A stretch of DNA of 64,000 bases from Oscillospiraceae bacterium (GTDB lineage: Bacteria; Bacillota; Clostridia; Oscillospirales; Acutalibacteraceae), in assembly GCA_022650485.1 (NCBI GenBank), contig JALCPP010000005.1, forward strand, positions 1 through 64,000, written 5' to 3'. The notes under the pieces are model-generated. The model saw only the letters and a program-made list of their open reading frames with translations. It was not told the DNA's origin and ran no database searches. Positions 42,186 through 52,322 of this stretch are shown piece by piece. Both the position numbers and the translations under genes were made by a program. The first letter of the stretch is position 1. Each line of letters opens with the position of its first letter.

Positions 42186-43088
42186 ATGGATGTGTTTCTG
42201 GGACTTTTTACCGGCGTAGTGCAGGAAGGGTTTGTCTACGGAATTATGGCGCTTGGAATTTATGTGACCTATCAGGTCCTGAATTTTCCAGACCTTTCGG
42301 TGGAGGGAACTTTTCCGCTCGGTTCCTGCGTAGCGGGCGTGATGATTGCCGCCGGACTGAATCCGTGGCTTGCCTGCCTTGCGGCGTTTGTCTGCGGAGC
42401 GGCGGCGGGCGGCATCACGGGCCTTCTGCATGTCAAGCTGCACATCACCGATCTGCTTTCCGGCATTTTGGTGATGACGGCTTTGTGGAGCGTCAACCTG
42501 GCCGTTACTTCAGGCAGCGCGGTCATGCCGTTTTACAATCAGCCGACTGTCTACACGACCGGCCCCGCGGCACTGATCCCGGATTCACAGAACAGCCTGC
42601 GCGCAGTGGTTGTATCATTTGTTTTTTGTCTGATTGTGAAGGTATTGCTCGATTTATATTTAAAGACGAAGTCCGGCCTTTTGCTGCGTGCCGCCGGAAA
42701 TAATCCGCGGTATGTTGTGTCGCTGGGAAAAGACCCCGGAAACATGAAAATTCTGGGCCTGATGCTTGGCAACGGGCTGGCGGCGCTTTCCGGATGCATT
42801 TTGTGCCAGCGGGAAGAATCCGCCGATATTTACAGCGGTACCGGCATGATTGTTCTGGGCCTTGCGGCTGTGATCGTGGGAATTAATATTTTTAACGGCT
42901 TAAAATTTTTGCGGTCTACCACGGCGGTGGTGCTGGGTGCGGTGCTGTACCGCGGCGTGCTGGTGGCCGCGTTGCAGATGGGGCTGCCGACCAACTACAT
43001 GAAACTGTTGATGGCGGCGCTGCTCACAGTCGTTTTGGTGGCGTATCAAACGATGCCCGCAGGGAGGAGAAAAAAGCATGTCAGCTGA
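42186..43088 (+). CDS. trpY: Tryptophan-type ABC transporter permease
   Basis: 300-residue membrane protein with about nine hydrophobic spans, of the same family as LivH-like permeases (GFVYGIMALGIYVTYQVLNFPDLSVEGTFPLGS, then AVIVGINIFNG). It starts 26 bases after trpX; its stop overlaps the start of the ATPase gene by 11 bases. The role as tryptophan permease is inferred from the operon and T-box. Confidence 0.85.
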   Translation: MDVFLGLFTGVVQEGFVYGIMALGIYVTYQVLNFPDLSVEGTFPLGSCVAGVMIAAGLNPWLACLAAFVCGAAAGGITGLLHVKLHITDLLSGILVMTALWSVNLAVTSGSAVMPFYNQPTVYTTGPAALIPDSQNSLRAVVVSFVFCLIVKVLLDLYLKTKSGLLLRAAGNNPRYVVSLGKDPGNMKILGLMLGNGLAALSGCILCQREESADIYSGTGMIVLGLAAVIVGINIFNGLKFLRSTTAVVLGAVLYRGVLVAALQMGLPTNYMKLLMAALLTVVLVAYQTMPAGRRKKHVS

Positions 43089-43893
43089 ACAAAAAAATCA
43101 GACCGGCGGGTCCCTTTTGGAACTGCGCCATATCGATAAAACCTTTAACAGCGGTTCGGTGAGTGAACTCAGTTTGTTTAAGGATTTTAACCTGTCTGTT
43201 GCACGCGGACGGTTTGTCTGTATCATCGGCAGCAACGGTTCCGGAAAAACGACCCTTTTAAATCTGTTGTGCGGCGGAGAAACGCCGGACGCGGGGCAGA
43301 TCCTGCTGGGCGGCAGGGATATTACAAAGGAGCCGGAACACGTCCGTTCCCGCCGCATCGGCCGCGTGTTTCAAAACCCGGCATTCGGTACCTGTCCGCA
43401 GCTGACAATCCTTGAAAATTTGTCGCTGGCTGACCGCAAGGGGAAAAGCTATGGTTTGTCCCGCGGAGTCAGCGGAAAGAAGCTCGACGAATACCGCTCA
43501 AAGCTGGAATTGCTGAAACTGGGGCTGGAAAATCATCTCGATCTGCCGGTCGCGAACCTTTCGGGCGGCCAGAGGCAGGCACTGGCACTTTTGATCTGCA
43601 CCATGACTCCGATCGACCTGCTGATTCTTGACGAGCATACGGCGGCGCTCGACCCGTCTTCCAGTGAAAATGTGATGGAATTGACACGCAGTTTCGTACA
43701 GGAAAAACACCTTACGGCGTTAATGGTAACCCACAATCTGCGGTTTGCTCTGGCATACGGCGACCGCCTGCTGATGATGCACCGCGGAAAAACGGTTTTG
43801 GATGTCTGTGACGGGGAGAAGGAAGCGCTTCATGTGCGCGACCTGACGGAGCGCTTTAATGAGATCAGCATTGAAGACGGCAATGATGTATGA
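43078..43893 (+). CDS. trpZ: Tryptophan-type ABC transporter ATP-binding protein
   Basis: 271-residue ATPase. Walker A GSNGSGKTT, Q-loop FQNPAFG, signature LSGGQRQALALL, Walker B LLILDEHTAALDP and the switch His in MVTHNLRFAL are all present. Its start overlaps the permease stop, so it is translationally coupled. Completes the trpXYZ importer. Confidence 0.92.
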   Translation: MSAEQKNQTGGSLLELRHIDKTFNSGSVSELSLFKDFNLSVARGRFVCIIGSNGSGKTTLLNLLCGGETPDAGQILLGGRDITKEPEHVRSRRIGRVFQNPAFGTCPQLTILENLSLADRKGKSYGLSRGVSGKKLDEYRSKLELLKLGLENHLDLPVANLSGGQRQALALLICTMTPIDLLILDEHTAALDPSSSENVMELTRSFVQEKHLTALMVTHNLRFALAYGDRLLMMHRGKTVLDVCDGEKEALHVRDLTERFNEISIEDGNDV

Positions 43894-43929
43894 TTTATGG
43901 TAAAAATATGTAATTTTTCAAAAAATCCC

Positions 43930-43958
43930 TTGACATCCGGAATTTTCTACGCTACAAT
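43930..43958 (+). promoter_or_regulatory. Promoter of the leucine T-box operon
   Basis: TTGACA 43930-43935, 17-base spacer, TACAAT 43953-43958. Confidence 0.88.
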
Positions 43959-43964
43959 ACCTTT

Positions 43965-44245
43965 AAATTGAATCACGGAATGCGTTGATAGGGATCAAAG
44001 CATCTGCAATCGAGTTTCAGAGAGCCGTTGTTTGCTGCGAAACGGTGCCGGGCAGATGTATAACTCACCTTAGAGCAGTCCGCCGAAAGGTCTTGGGCCG
44101 AGTAGAGCGGAACGGTTTCTCCCCGTTATAAGAGAGCTGCATTGTTAGATGCAGATTGAGCGGGCATTTGAAAAAATGCCAACAAAGAGTGGTACCGCGA
44201 CAGGATTTCACCGTCGTCTCTTCTGAGACGACGGTGTTTTTGTTT
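43965..44245 (+). ncRNA. T-box leader, leucine-specific (specifier CUC)
   Basis: Specifier CUC at 44064-44066 in AACUCACCUUAGAG, T-box core GTGGTACCGCG at 44189-44199, and terminator CACCGTCGTCTC / GAGACGACGGTG (44209-44236) followed by TTTTTG. It senses uncharged tRNA-Leu and controls leuACDB. Confidence 0.92.
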
Positions 44246-44294
44246 TTCCCCGATTCTGCAAATCGTGATGAAATCATATTGACTGACGGAGGTA

Positions 44295-45839
44295 ATGATG
44301 ATGTCTGAATTTATGAGAAGAATCAAGATCTTTGACACAACCCTGCGCGATGGAGAGCAGAGCCCTGGCTGCAGCATGAACCTGGGGGAAAAGCTGGAGA
44401 TGGCGGCGCAGCTGGAAAAATTGGGAGTGGATGTGATTGAGGCCGGGTTTGCGGTCTCTTCACCGGAAGATTTTGAATCGGTCCGGCAGATTGCGGCGCT
44501 TTTAAAGAAAACGACGGTGGCAAGTTTGGCGCGTGCGACAAAGTCGGATATCGACACGGCGTTTGACGCTGTAAAAGAAGCGAAAAAGCCGCGCATCCAT
44601 GTGTTTCTGGCAAGTTCCGATATTCACCTTCAGCACAAGCTGCATATGACGCGGGAGGAAATGCTTCAGCAGACCGGTGAAATGGTACGTTATGCGAAAA
44701 GTCTGGTACAGGATATTGAATTTTCCGCGGAGGATGCCAGCCGCACGGACTGGGAGTTCCTGGCAAAAGTTTATGAAACGGCGATCGCAAACGGTGCGAA
44801 CGTGATCAATGTACCGGATACGGTGGGATATGTGACACCACAGGAGATGTTTGAAATGATCTCCTATTTAAAACAACATGTAAAGGGAATTGAACAGGCA
44901 GAGATTTCCGTTCACTGCCACAACGACCTCGGCATGGCGGCCGCAAATTCCCTCGCTTCCGTGCGGGCTGGGGCGGCGCAGGTGGAATGTACGCTGAATG
45001 GGATTGGGGAACGGGCCGGTAACGCGTCGATGGAAGAAATCATTATGGCGCTTCGCACCCGGCAGTCTTATTACCATGCGGAAACCGGAATTGATACGAC
45101 GAATATTTATAAATCCTGCAAAAAACTTTCTGCTATTACCGGTGTGCCGATTGGGCCGACCAAACCGGTTGTGGGGGCAAACGCATTTGCGCACGAAGCG
45201 GGAATCCATCAGCACGGGGTTTTAAACGACAGGCTGACATATGAGATTATGACACCGGAAAGCGTAGGTATTTCCCACAATACGATGGTCCTCGGCAAAC
45301 ATTCCGGCCGTCATGCGTTTGACGAAAAACTGAAAGCGATGGGGTACACCCTTTCAAAGGAAGACTTGGCAAAGGCATTTGCCGATTTTAAAAAGCTGGC
45401 AGATTTAAAGAAAAATGTTACGGACCGCGACTTGGAAGCACTGCTTGCGGGTGCCGCAAAGCTGGAAATTGAGGAGGTTTATACGCTGGAGTCCTATGTG
45501 GTGAGCAGCAGTTCCGTCAATTCCGCATCCGCTATGGTAAAATTGGGGGTAAAAGCGCCGGACGGCAAAGAAATACATGAGGGAACCGGTGTCGGCGCCG
45601 GACCGATCAATGCGGCTCTTTCCGCTATTGATGCGGTGACTGGGCGGGATTATACGCTTGAGAACTTTTCAATACAGGCAGTGACGGAAGGGGACGACGC
45701 GCTTGGCGAAGTTGTTGTGCGCTTGAAAAACTCCGGAGGAACCGTTGTGAGCGGCAGAGGGCTGGATGTCGATATTATCGGCGCGAGCCTGCAGGCCTAT
45801 GTAAATGCGATGAATCGAATGGCATATAAAGCAGAGTAA
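44295..45839 (+). CDS. leuA: 2-isopropylmalate synthase
   Basis: First enzyme of leucine synthesis: acetyl-CoA plus 2-oxoisovalerate to 2-isopropylmalate. [20 protein letters not shown] at the start and HCHNDLGMA plus NGIGERAGN are the metal and substrate blocks of the HMGL-like barrel. The C-terminal regulatory domain holds [18 protein letters not shown]. 514 residues, normal length. Three ATG codons follow the GGAGG (44288-44292); the third, 44301, is 8 bases away and most likely used. Confidence 0.95.
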   Translation: MMMSEFMRRIKIFDTTLRDGEQSPGCSMNLGEKLEMAAQLEKLGVDVIEAGFAVSSPEDFESVRQIAALLKKTTVASLARATKSDIDTAFDAVKEAKKPRIHVFLASSDIHLQHKLHMTREEMLQQTGEMVRYAKSLVQDIEFSAEDASRTDWEFLAKVYETAIANGANVINVPDTVGYVTPQEMFEMISYLKQHVKGIEQAEISVHCHNDLGMAAANSLASVRAGAAQVECTLNGIGERAGNASMEEIIMALRTRQSYYHAETGIDTTNIYKSCKKLSAITGVPIGPTKPVVGANAFAHEAGIHQHGVLNDRLTYEIMTPESVGISHNTMVLGKHSGRHAFDEKLKAMGYTLSKEDLAKAFADFKKLADLKKNVTDRDLEALLAGAAKLEIEEVYTLESYVVSSSSVNSASAMVKLGVKAPDGKEIHEGTGVGAGPINAALSAIDAVTGRDYTLENFSIQAVTEGDDALGEVVVRLKNSGGTVVSGRGLDVDIIGASLQAYVNAMNRMAYKAE

Positions 45840-45852
45840 GGAGGAACGGAAA

Positions 45853-47127
45853 ATGGCCATGACAATGACTCAGAAAATTCTGGCGGCGCACGCGGGACTT
45901 TCTCAGGTGCGTGCGGGGCAGCTGATCCGCGCAAAGGTGGATCTGGTCCTTGGCAATGACATCACGACCCCGGTCGCAATCAACGAGTTTGAAAAGCACA
46001 AACTTGGCAGCGTGTTCAGTAAAGACAAGATTGCAATCGTATTGGATCATTTTGCGCCGAACAAGGATATTAAAGCCGCAGAGCAGTCAAAGCAGTGCCG
46101 TGCGTTTGCAAAAAGCAACGGGATCTCGCATTTTTATGATGTGGGTGATATGGGAATTGAGCATGCGCTGCTGCCGGAAAAAGGTCTGGTCGCGGCGGGG
46201 GAAGCAGTCATAGGGGCAGATTCCCATACCTGCACTTACGGTGCGCTCGGCGCTTTTTCCACCGGTGTCGGTTCCACCGACATGGCGGCCGGCATGGCAA
46301 CGGGGGAATGCTGGTTTAAAGTTCCTTCCGCCATTCGGGTTCACCTGACCGGAAAGCCGCAAAAATGGGTCGGCGGTAAAGATGTGGTTCTCTCTTTGAT
46401 CGGCCGAATCGGCGTGGACGGCGCGCGGTATAAATCTTTGGAATTTACCGGGGAGGGCGTCGCGGAACTGTCAATGGACGACCGGTTTGCCATTTCCAAC
46501 ATGGCCATTGAAGCCGGGGCGAAAAACGGGATATTCCCCGTGGATGAAAAGACGGCCGCATACATGAAAGGACGCGTTACCCGCGCTTACCAAGTTTACG
46601 AACCGGACGGTGATGCGGACTACGATGAAACGGTGGAAATAAATCTTTCAGAACTTCGTCCGGTTGTTGCGTGCCCGCATCTGCCTTCCAACACAAAGCC
46701 TGTCGATCAGGTGAACAATGTCAAGATCGATCAGGTGGTGATTGGTTCCTGCACCAACGGCCGCCTCAGCGATCTGAAAATTGCGGCCGCGCTGATGCGT
46801 GGCAGGAAAGTAGCCGAGGACGTGCGTGTGATTGTCATTCCGGCAACGCAGCATATTTACCGGGAAGCAATGCGCCTTGGATACCTTGACACATTTATCC
46901 AGGCGGGCTGTGCCGTTTCCACACCGACATGCGGCCCCTGCCTTGGCGGGCATATGGGGATTCTCGCGGACGGGGAGCGCGCCGTCGCGACCACCAACCG
47001 CAATTTTGTCGGACGGATGGGACACCCAGGCTCTGAAGTTTACCTTGCCGGTCCGGCGGTCGCCGCGGCTTCCGCCGTCTTTGGAAGAATTGCCTCGCCG
47101 GAAGAACTGGAACAGGAGGGAAATTAA
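45853..47127 (+). CDS. leuC: 3-isopropylmalate dehydratase large subunit
   Basis: 424 residues, the short form used by archaea and Clostridia (HacA/LeuC2). Fe-S ligands are in IGSCTNGR and CGPCLGGH, with the third cysteine in the earlier [12 protein letters not shown]. Pairs with LeuD to convert 2- to 3-isopropylmalate. 14 bases after leuA, with AAGGAGG. Confidence 0.95.
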   Translation: MAMTMTQKILAAHAGLSQVRAGQLIRAKVDLVLGNDITTPVAINEFEKHKLGSVFSKDKIAIVLDHFAPNKDIKAAEQSKQCRAFAKSNGISHFYDVGDMGIEHALLPEKGLVAAGEAVIGADSHTCTYGALGAFSTGVGSTDMAAGMATGECWFKVPSAIRVHLTGKPQKWVGGKDVVLSLIGRIGVDGARYKSLEFTGEGVAELSMDDRFAISNMAIEAGAKNGIFPVDEKTAAYMKGRVTRAYQVYEPDGDADYDETVEINLSELRPVVACPHLPSNTKPVDQVNNVKIDQVVIGSCTNGRLSDLKIAAALMRGRKVAEDVRVIVIPATQHIYREAMRLGYLDTFIQAGCAVSTPTCGPCLGGHMGILADGERAVATTNRNFVGRMGHPGSEVYLAGPAVAAASAVFGRIASPEELEQEGN

Positions 47128-47128
47128 A

Positions 47129-47611
47129 ATGCAGGCAAACGGAACGGTTTTTGTGTATGGGGACAATGTCGATACGGATGTCATTATCCCGGCTCGCTAC
47201 CTGAATAGCTCAGACCCGAAGCATCTGGCCGCGCACTGCATGGAAGATCTGGACGCTTCTTTCGCAAAACGCGTTCATGCGGGGGATATCATTGTGGGCG
47301 GCAGTAATTTCGGCTGTGGGTCTTCCCGCGAGCATGCGCCGCTCGCTATTAAATCGAGCGGTATTTCCTGCGTCATTGCCAAGAGCTTTGCCCGGATTTT
47401 TTATCGTAACTCCATCAACATCGGTCTGCCGATTCTAGAATGTGCGCAGGCCGCCGAAAGTATTCGTCAGGGTGATGAGATTGCCGTCAATTTTGAAAGC
47501 GGCGTCATTACGAATCAGACCAGAGGGGAAACCTATCAGGCGGAGCCTTTTCCGGAGTTCATCCGTCAAATTATTGGTTCAGACGGACTTCTGAATTCAT
47601 TAAGCAAGTGA
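47129..47611 (+). CDS. leuD: 3-isopropylmalate dehydratase small subunit
   Basis: 160 residues, short form matching LeuC2. [13 protein letters not shown] and [20 protein letters not shown] are the family blocks. ATG 47129 follows immediately after the leuC stop, with GGAGGG upstream. An in-frame open region extends 300 bases into leuC but is not coding. Confidence 0.95.
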   Translation: MQANGTVFVYGDNVDTDVIIPARYLNSSDPKHLAAHCMEDLDASFAKRVHAGDIIVGGSNFGCGSSREHAPLAIKSSGISCVIAKSFARIFYRNSINIGLPILECAQAAESIRQGDEIAVNFESGVITNQTRGETYQAEPFPEFIRQIIGSDGLLNSLSK

Positions 47612-47638
47612 TTAACAAAGAAAAGGAGGGGCTGTAAG

Positions 47639-48712
47639 ATGGAAAAGAGTATCATATTGCTGCGAGGAGACGGAATCGGGCCTGAAATTGTGGATGGTGC
47701 GGTTACGGTTTTAAAAAAAGTGGAAGCAAAGTACGGGCATACGTTTCGGATTCAGCCGGAACTGCTCGGCGGCGCATCGATTGACGACTGCGGCAAACCG
47801 CTGACAGAGGAGACGGTCACGGCCTGCAAGCAAGCCGATGCGGTTCTGCTCGGTGCGGTGGGCGGCCCGAAATGGGACGCAATATCCGTTGAAAACCGAC
47901 CGGAGCGCGGGTTGCTGGGAATCCGGAGTGCACTTGGTCTTTACGCAAATCTGCGCCCGGCCTATCTTTATAAGGAACTGGCGGATGCCTGCCCCATTAA
48001 AGAGGAGCGCGTCCGCGGCGGCATTGACCTGATGATGGTCCGTGAACTGACGGGCGGCATTTATTTTGGAAAGCGCAAGACTGTAACCCGTGAAAACGGC
48101 AAAAAAACCGCAGTTGACCGTATGGAATACAGCGAGGAAGAAATTGAGCGTATCGGTATCATTGGGTTTGAACAGGCGATGATGCGCCGTAAGAAGCTGG
48201 TCAGTGTCGACAAGGCAAATGTGCTGGATACTTCTCGCCTGTGGCGGAGCGTGATGCACCGTTTAAGCGAGCAATACCCGCAGGTGGAATACCGTGACCA
48301 GCTGGTGGACAGCGCCGCAATGCAGCTGGTTTCCGACCCGGGTCAGTTTGATGTCATCGTTACGGAAAATATGTTTGGAGATATTCTTTCCGATGAGGCG
48401 AGCATGGCCGCAGGTTCGATCGGAATGCTGCCTTCCGCATCGCTGGGGGATGGGACCCGCGGCCTGTATGAGCCGATTCACGGCTCCGCGCCGGACATTG
48501 CCGGGCAGGACGCCGCAAATCCGCTGGCAACGATTCTTTCCGCCGCCATGATGCTCCGCATTTCATTCGGTATGGAGGAAGAAGCGGCAGCGGTTGAGTC
48601 CGCCGTTCAGTCGGCGCTGACCAAAGGTTTCCGTACCAGGGATATTGCCGCCCCGGGGCAGGCTGTGGTTGGATGCCGGGAAATGGCCAAAGTTGTAGCG
48701 GACGCCGTATAA
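47639..48712 (+). CDS. leuB: 3-isopropylmalate dehydrogenase
   Basis: 357 residues, NAD-dependent oxidative decarboxylase. LLRGDGIGPEIV at the start, ENRPERGLLGIRSALGLYANLRP, and GSIGMLPSASLGDGTRGLYEPIHGSAPDIAG are diagnostic. AAGGAGGGG precedes the ATG. Last gene of the leucine operon, followed by a terminator. Confidence 0.95.
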   Translation: MEKSIILLRGDGIGPEIVDGAVTVLKKVEAKYGHTFRIQPELLGGASIDDCGKPLTEETVTACKQADAVLLGAVGGPKWDAISVENRPERGLLGIRSALGLYANLRPAYLYKELADACPIKEERVRGGIDLMMVRELTGGIYFGKRKTVTRENGKKTAVDRMEYSEEEIERIGIIGFEQAMMRRKKLVSVDKANVLDTSRLWRSVMHRLSEQYPQVEYRDQLVDSAAMQLVSDPGQFDVIVTENMFGDILSDEASMAAGSIGMLPSASLGDGTRGLYEPIHGSAPDIAGQDAANPLATILSAAMMLRISFGMEEEAAAVESAVQSALTKGFRTRDIAAPGQAVVGCREMAKVVADAV

Positions 48713-48765
48713 CCATCGGCCCTAAAGGTGCGGGATACAGATGAGTTAAATGGCTTAATAAAAAG

Positions 48766-48804
48766 GGACCACCGTTCGGAAGGAAAGCTTCCGTCCGGTG
48801 GTCC
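48766..48804 (+). terminator. Terminator of the leucine operon
   Basis: GGACCACCG / CGGTGGTCC with an inner GGAAG / CTTCC stem, then CTTTCC; 53 bases after leuB. Confidence 0.8.
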
Positions 48805-48854
48805 TTTCCATCTATGTCATAGGTCCCAAAACATATATATTACAGGAAAAGGAC

Positions 48855-48883
48855 TTGACACCTGACGCGGTAGTCTTTATAAT
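48855..48883 (+). promoter_or_regulatory. Promoter of cysK
   Basis: TTGACA 48855-48860, 17-base spacer, TATAAT 48878-48883, both perfect. A run of TA repeats lies between it and the ribosome site. Confidence 0.88.
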
Positions 48884-48942
48884 TTAAAACATATTAAATA
48901 TATATATATAGTATTAAATTATTTTATAGGAGTGATTCGTAC

Positions 48943-49869
48943 ATGAAAATTGCTAAAAACTTAACGGAATTGATCGGTCATACCCCCTTGCTGGAACTGT
49001 CAAATCTGGAAAAGGAAAACGGGCTGGAGGCAAGAATCATAGTAAAGCTGGAATCATTCAATCCTCTTTCCTCTGTAAAAGACCGGGTTGGTGATGCATT
49101 GATCCAGGATGCGGAGGCAAAGGGACTGATTGACAGGAACACTACATTGATTGAGCCGACCAGCGGAAATACCGGCGTGGGACTTGCGTTTGTTGCAGCG
49201 GCGAAAGGATACCGATTGATATTGACGATGCCGGATACAATGAGTCTTGAGCGCCGCCGTCTGGTTGCGGCGCTGGGGGCGGAACTGGTCCTGACCGAGG
49301 GCGCAAAGGGGATGAAAGGCGCAATTGAAAAAGCAAATGAACTGCATGGGCAAATTGAAAATTCCTTTCTTCCCGGGCAGTTTGTCAATCCGGCAAATCC
49401 GGAAATCCACCGCAGGACAACCGGGGAGGAAATCTGGAAGGATACGGATGGAACCGTCGATCTTTTTGTTGCGGGGATTGGAACGGGCGGAACGGTGACG
49501 GGTGTGGGGCGTGCGTTGAAATCACACAATTCGAATGTGAGAGTGGTCGGGGTCGAACCGGCAAGTTCCCCGGTTATTTCCCAGGGAAAAGGGGGACCGC
49601 ATAAAATTCAGGGAATTGGTGCCGGGTTTGTCCCAAAGACGCTTGATGTAAAAATTTTGGATGAAGTGATAACCGTTGGCAATGAGGATGCGTTTGCGAC
49701 GACGGCGCATCTGGCAAAGACGGAAGGACTGCTTTGTGGGATTTCTTCCGGTGCGGCAGTATTTGCGGCGCTTCAGCTGGCAAACCGGCTGGAAAACAAA
49801 GGAAAGCTGATTGTGGCAATTTTACCGGACACCGGTGAGCGGTATCTTTCGACCGGTGTATTTGATTGA
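48943..49869 (+). CDS. cysK: Cysteine synthase A
   Basis: 308 residues. Makes cysteine from O-acetylserine and sulfide. PLP lysine Lys46 in [21 protein letters not shown], and [15 protein letters not shown] are present, with the C-terminal [15 protein letters not shown] typical of CysK. Own promoter and terminator. Confidence 0.94.
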   Translation: MKIAKNLTELIGHTPLLELSNLEKENGLEARIIVKLESFNPLSSVKDRVGDALIQDAEAKGLIDRNTTLIEPTSGNTGVGLAFVAAAKGYRLILTMPDTMSLERRRLVAALGAELVLTEGAKGMKGAIEKANELHGQIENSFLPGQFVNPANPEIHRRTTGEEIWKDTDGTVDLFVAGIGTGGTVTGVGRALKSHNSNVRVVGVEPASSPVISQGKGGPHKIQGIGAGFVPKTLDVKILDEVITVGNEDAFATTAHLAKTEGLLCGISSGAAVFAALQLANRLENKGKLIVAILPDTGERYLSTGVFD

Positions 49870-49907
49870 ACCAGGCTTTTGTGCAGAAATCAGCATCTTT
49901 TTTATAG

Positions 49908-49939
49908 AAACGGGGGCGGGCGGTTGTTCACCTCCGTTT
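49908..49939 (+). terminator. Terminator of cysK
   Basis: AAACGGGGG pairs with CCTCCGTTT (one G-U), followed by five more T. Confidence 0.75.
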
Positions 49940-49983
49940 TTTTTGTTATGATACAGATATACTAAAACCGGGAGGTGGATGGT

Positions 49984-50937
49984 TTGCAGATTTCCGTCAT
50001 CGGCTGTGGCCGATGGGGTAGTTTCCTGGCGTGGTATCTCAGTGGTATCGGGCACCAGGTTACATTATATGGACGAAAAAGTTCCCAAAAGTTTGCTCGC
50101 CTGCAACAGAGCGGGACAAATGGGCTCGTAACACTGAATGAACAGACGAACCTGACTTCTGATCTTGGGGAAGCAATGACTTCCCCAACGCTCGTCATAT
50201 CAATCGGCGTTCAGTCGTTTCGCGGATTAATGGAGCAACTTTCTTCTTATGATTTTTCGGGGAAAACCGTGGTGCTTTGCATGAAAGGGCTGGAAGCGGG
50301 GACAGGGAAGCGCCTGACCCAGATCTTTGAGGAATACCGGCCGGACACACCGGCTGCCATTTGGGTTGGGCCGGGTCATGTTCAGGATTTCACGCGTGGA
50401 ATTCCAAACTGTATGGTGATTGACAGCCGCTCCATGCAGGTAAAAAAGAATTTAGTCGAAGCTTTTTCCAGCGAGTTGATTCGATTTTACTATGGGGACG
50501 ATTTAATAGGAAATGAGATTGGCGCGGCTTCAAAGAATGTCATCGGCATTGCAGCCGGTATGCTGGACGGTTTGAATAAAACTGCGCTGAAAGGGGCGCT
50601 GATGTCGCGCGGCACACGGGAAATTGCCCGTTTGATCCGCAAAATGGGCGGCAATGAAATTACAGCTTATGGGCTTGCACATCTGGGGGATTATCAGGCA
50701 ACCGTATTCTCTTCATTCAGCCATAACCGCAGATTTGGCGAGGCTTTTGTGCGGGGCGAAAACTACGGCGAATTGGCCGAAGGAGCCGCGACAACCCAGG
50801 CGATGCTGATGCTGGCAAAGCGCTACCGGGCGGAACTTCCAATCAGCGATGCGGTCAACCGGGTGATCAACGGCGGGGAGGAACCGAACCGCGTTCTTTC
50901 AGACTTATTTCTGCGCAGCATTAAAATGGAATTTTAG
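49984..50937 (+). CDS. gpsA: Glycerol-3-phosphate dehydrogenase [NAD(P)+]
   Basis: 317 residues from TTG 49984, 8 bases after GGAGG (49971-49975); the upstream in-frame GTG at 49975 overlaps the site. Makes glycerol-3-phosphate for lipids. Rossmann start ISVIGCGRWGSFLAWYLSGIGHQVTLYGR, IWVGPGHVQDFTRG (a change from the usual GPSFA), catalytic Lys in GAASKNVIGIAAG, and NRRFGEAF near the NADP tail. The next lipid gene, plsY, is at 55668. Confidence 0.88.
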   Translation: MQISVIGCGRWGSFLAWYLSGIGHQVTLYGRKSSQKFARLQQSGTNGLVTLNEQTNLTSDLGEAMTSPTLVISIGVQSFRGLMEQLSSYDFSGKTVVLCMKGLEAGTGKRLTQIFEEYRPDTPAAIWVGPGHVQDFTRGIPNCMVIDSRSMQVKKNLVEAFSSELIRFYYGDDLIGNEIGAASKNVIGIAAGMLDGLNKTALKGALMSRGTREIARLIRKMGGNEITAYGLAHLGDYQATVFSSFSHNRRFGEAFVRGENYGELAEGAATTQAMLMLAKRYRAELPISDAVNRVINGGEEPNRVLSDLFLRSIKMEF

Positions 50938-50966
50938 TTGACAAATTTGGTATAGAATCTTAAAAT
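50938..50966 (+). promoter_or_regulatory. Promoter of the Mrp gene
   Basis: TTGACA 50938-50943 (starting right after the gpsA stop), 17-base spacer, TAAAAT 50961-50966. Confidence 0.8.
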
Positions 50967-51020
50967 AGAACGAGTAATAAGATGAGGAAGTCTATACGTC
51001 GCAAAAAGGAGTTATTTAGT

Positions 51021-51860
51021 ATGAGTGAAGAAAACTGCAGCCATGACTGTTCTTCCTGCGGGCAATCGTGTTCATCGCGTGAAAAGCCGCAGAGCTTTCT
51101 TGAAAAACCGAACGCGCAGAGCAAGATTGACCGCGTGATCGGCGTAGTCAGCGGAAAGGGCGGAGTGGGAAAGAGCCTGGTCACGTCTTTGCTGGCAGTT
51201 CAGCTCAACCGTAGAGGATACCACACCGGGGTTTTGGATGCGGATATTACCGGCCCTTCCATTCCAAAAGTGTTTGGTGTGCATCAGAATGCTGTGGGGA
51301 ATGAAAAAGGAATTGTGCCGGTAAAAACACGCACCGGGATCGATATCATTTCCGTTAATCTGCTGTTGGAAGATGAGAATGCGCCCGTTGTGTGGCGCGG
51401 CCCGATTATTGCAAATGTGGTCAAGCAGTTCTGGACGGATGTCATTTGGAAAGATGTGAACTATCTGTTTGTCGATATGCCTCCGGGAACCGGGGATGTT
51501 CCGCTTACGGTGTTCCAGTCACTCCCTCTGGATGGAATTGTCATTGTCACTTCACCGCAGGAACTGGTTTCCATGATTGTTTCCAAGGCGGTTTCTATGG
51601 CAAAGATGATGAATGTTCCGATTCTTGGCATTGTGGAAAACATGAGTTATGTCAAATGCCCGGACTGCGGGAAAGCGATCCCTGTTTTCGGGGAAAGCCA
51701 TGTGGAACAGACAGCAAAGAAGTTTGGCTTGAAAGTGCTGGGTAAATGCCCGCTGGATCCGCAGGTTGCCGCTAAATGTGATGCGGGGGATGCGGAAAGT
51801 ATTGAAGCTCCCTGGCTTTCAGGTGCTGCTGATGCAGTGGAACATTTGAATCAGAACTGA
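51021..51860 (+). CDS. mrp: Mrp/NBP35-family ATP-binding protein (Fe-S carrier)
   Basis: 279 residues from ATG 51021, 9 bases after AAGGAG. The N-terminus has a cysteine-rich piece (CSHDCSSCGQSCSS) as in NBP35-like proteins. The deviant Walker A is GVVSGKGGVGKSLV, followed by DADITGPSIPKVFG, MPPGTGDVPLTV and, near 215, KCPDCGKAIPVFG with the C-x2-C of the scaffold dimer. It loads Fe-S clusters onto target proteins. Single gene with its own promoter and terminator. Confidence 0.92.
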   Translation: MSEENCSHDCSSCGQSCSSREKPQSFLEKPNAQSKIDRVIGVVSGKGGVGKSLVTSLLAVQLNRRGYHTGVLDADITGPSIPKVFGVHQNAVGNEKGIVPVKTRTGIDIISVNLLLEDENAPVVWRGPIIANVVKQFWTDVIWKDVNYLFVDMPPGTGDVPLTVFQSLPLDGIVIVTSPQELVSMIVSKAVSMAKMMNVPILGIVENMSYVKCPDCGKAIPVFGESHVEQTAKKFGLKVLGKCPLDPQVAAKCDAGDAESIEAPWLSGAADAVEHLNQN

Positions 51861-51877
51861 ATTTTTCCTGGGTTTTG

Positions 51878-51907
51878 GGTCTGCTTTTTCGAAAGAAAAA
51901 GCAGACC
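51878..51907 (+). terminator. Terminator of the Mrp gene
   Basis: GGTCTGCTTTTTC / GAAAAAGCAGACC with loop GAAA, followed by TTTTTG. Confidence 0.92.
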
Positions 51908-52103
51908 TTTTTGTAAAACGAAAATGCCCGGTTTTGCCTTCTGCTACCTTTTTTTATTTTGAGTAAGATTCCGTACCGGAATTGTTTGGTTTATAGCAGA
52001 AATCCAGGCCTGAATGGTCGCATATTTCTTTTATCTTTACAAAATAACCATTTAAAAAAGAGATCTTATGGCGTTTTTACTTTATATCTCAATTTTTCTT
52101 ACA

Positions 52104-52191
52104 TTTACCACCCCAAAAGTGGTAAAATAATACTATAACTGTAGTTCTGATGACAATACATCTTGCAATCAGAATTACATTTTTATATAAG
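52104..52191 (+). promoter_or_regulatory. Promoter and palindromes upstream of the carD leader RNA
   Basis: TTTACCAC / GTGGTAAA palindrome at 52104-52126 and TTCTGAT / ATCAGAA arms at 52145-52174. The -35 TTGCAA (52163-52168) lies inside the second, with a 17-base spacer to the -10 TATAAG (52186-52191). Transcription would begin near 52197. The palindromes are good operator candidates. 51908-52103 shows nothing. Confidence 0.6.
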
Positions 52192-52194
52192 AAC

Positions 52195-52318
52195 AAAGCC
52201 GGCGGGGCGAAATCCTCTCAAGAGTTTCCGATAACAGGTTTCTAAATGGGATCAGGTAAATTGAATGAAAACGTTGAACTGCTGTTCAAATCCTGAATGA
52301 TTGAAACTGCCCGGCTTT
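52195..52318 (+). ncRNA. Structured RNA, unidentified class, 5' part of the carD leader
   Basis: The RNA is closed by AAAGCCGG (52195-52202) pairing with CCGGCUUU (52311-52318), beginning at the predicted transcription start. Inside are a small hairpin (GAAA/UUUC with CUC/GAG, 52209-52228) and a long arm: GGUUUC with GAAACU, UCAGG with CCUGA, and UUGAAC/GUUCAA with a UGCU tip (52237-52308). It may be a free RNA (6S-like in its 5' end position) or a riboswitch-like leader. I recognise no known riboswitch core. Confidence 0.5.
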
Positions 52319-52322
52319 GGAA

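Noticed and set aside
46832-47128. Open frame extending leuD upstream into leuC
   Set aside because: It overlaps leuC in another frame; the LeuD family begins at 47129, right after a GGAGGG site.
52195-52318. Known riboswitch (c-di-GMP, THF, FMN, SAM, cobalamin, ZTP)
   Set aside because: None of their core motifs could be found in the RNA; only the general fold is supported.
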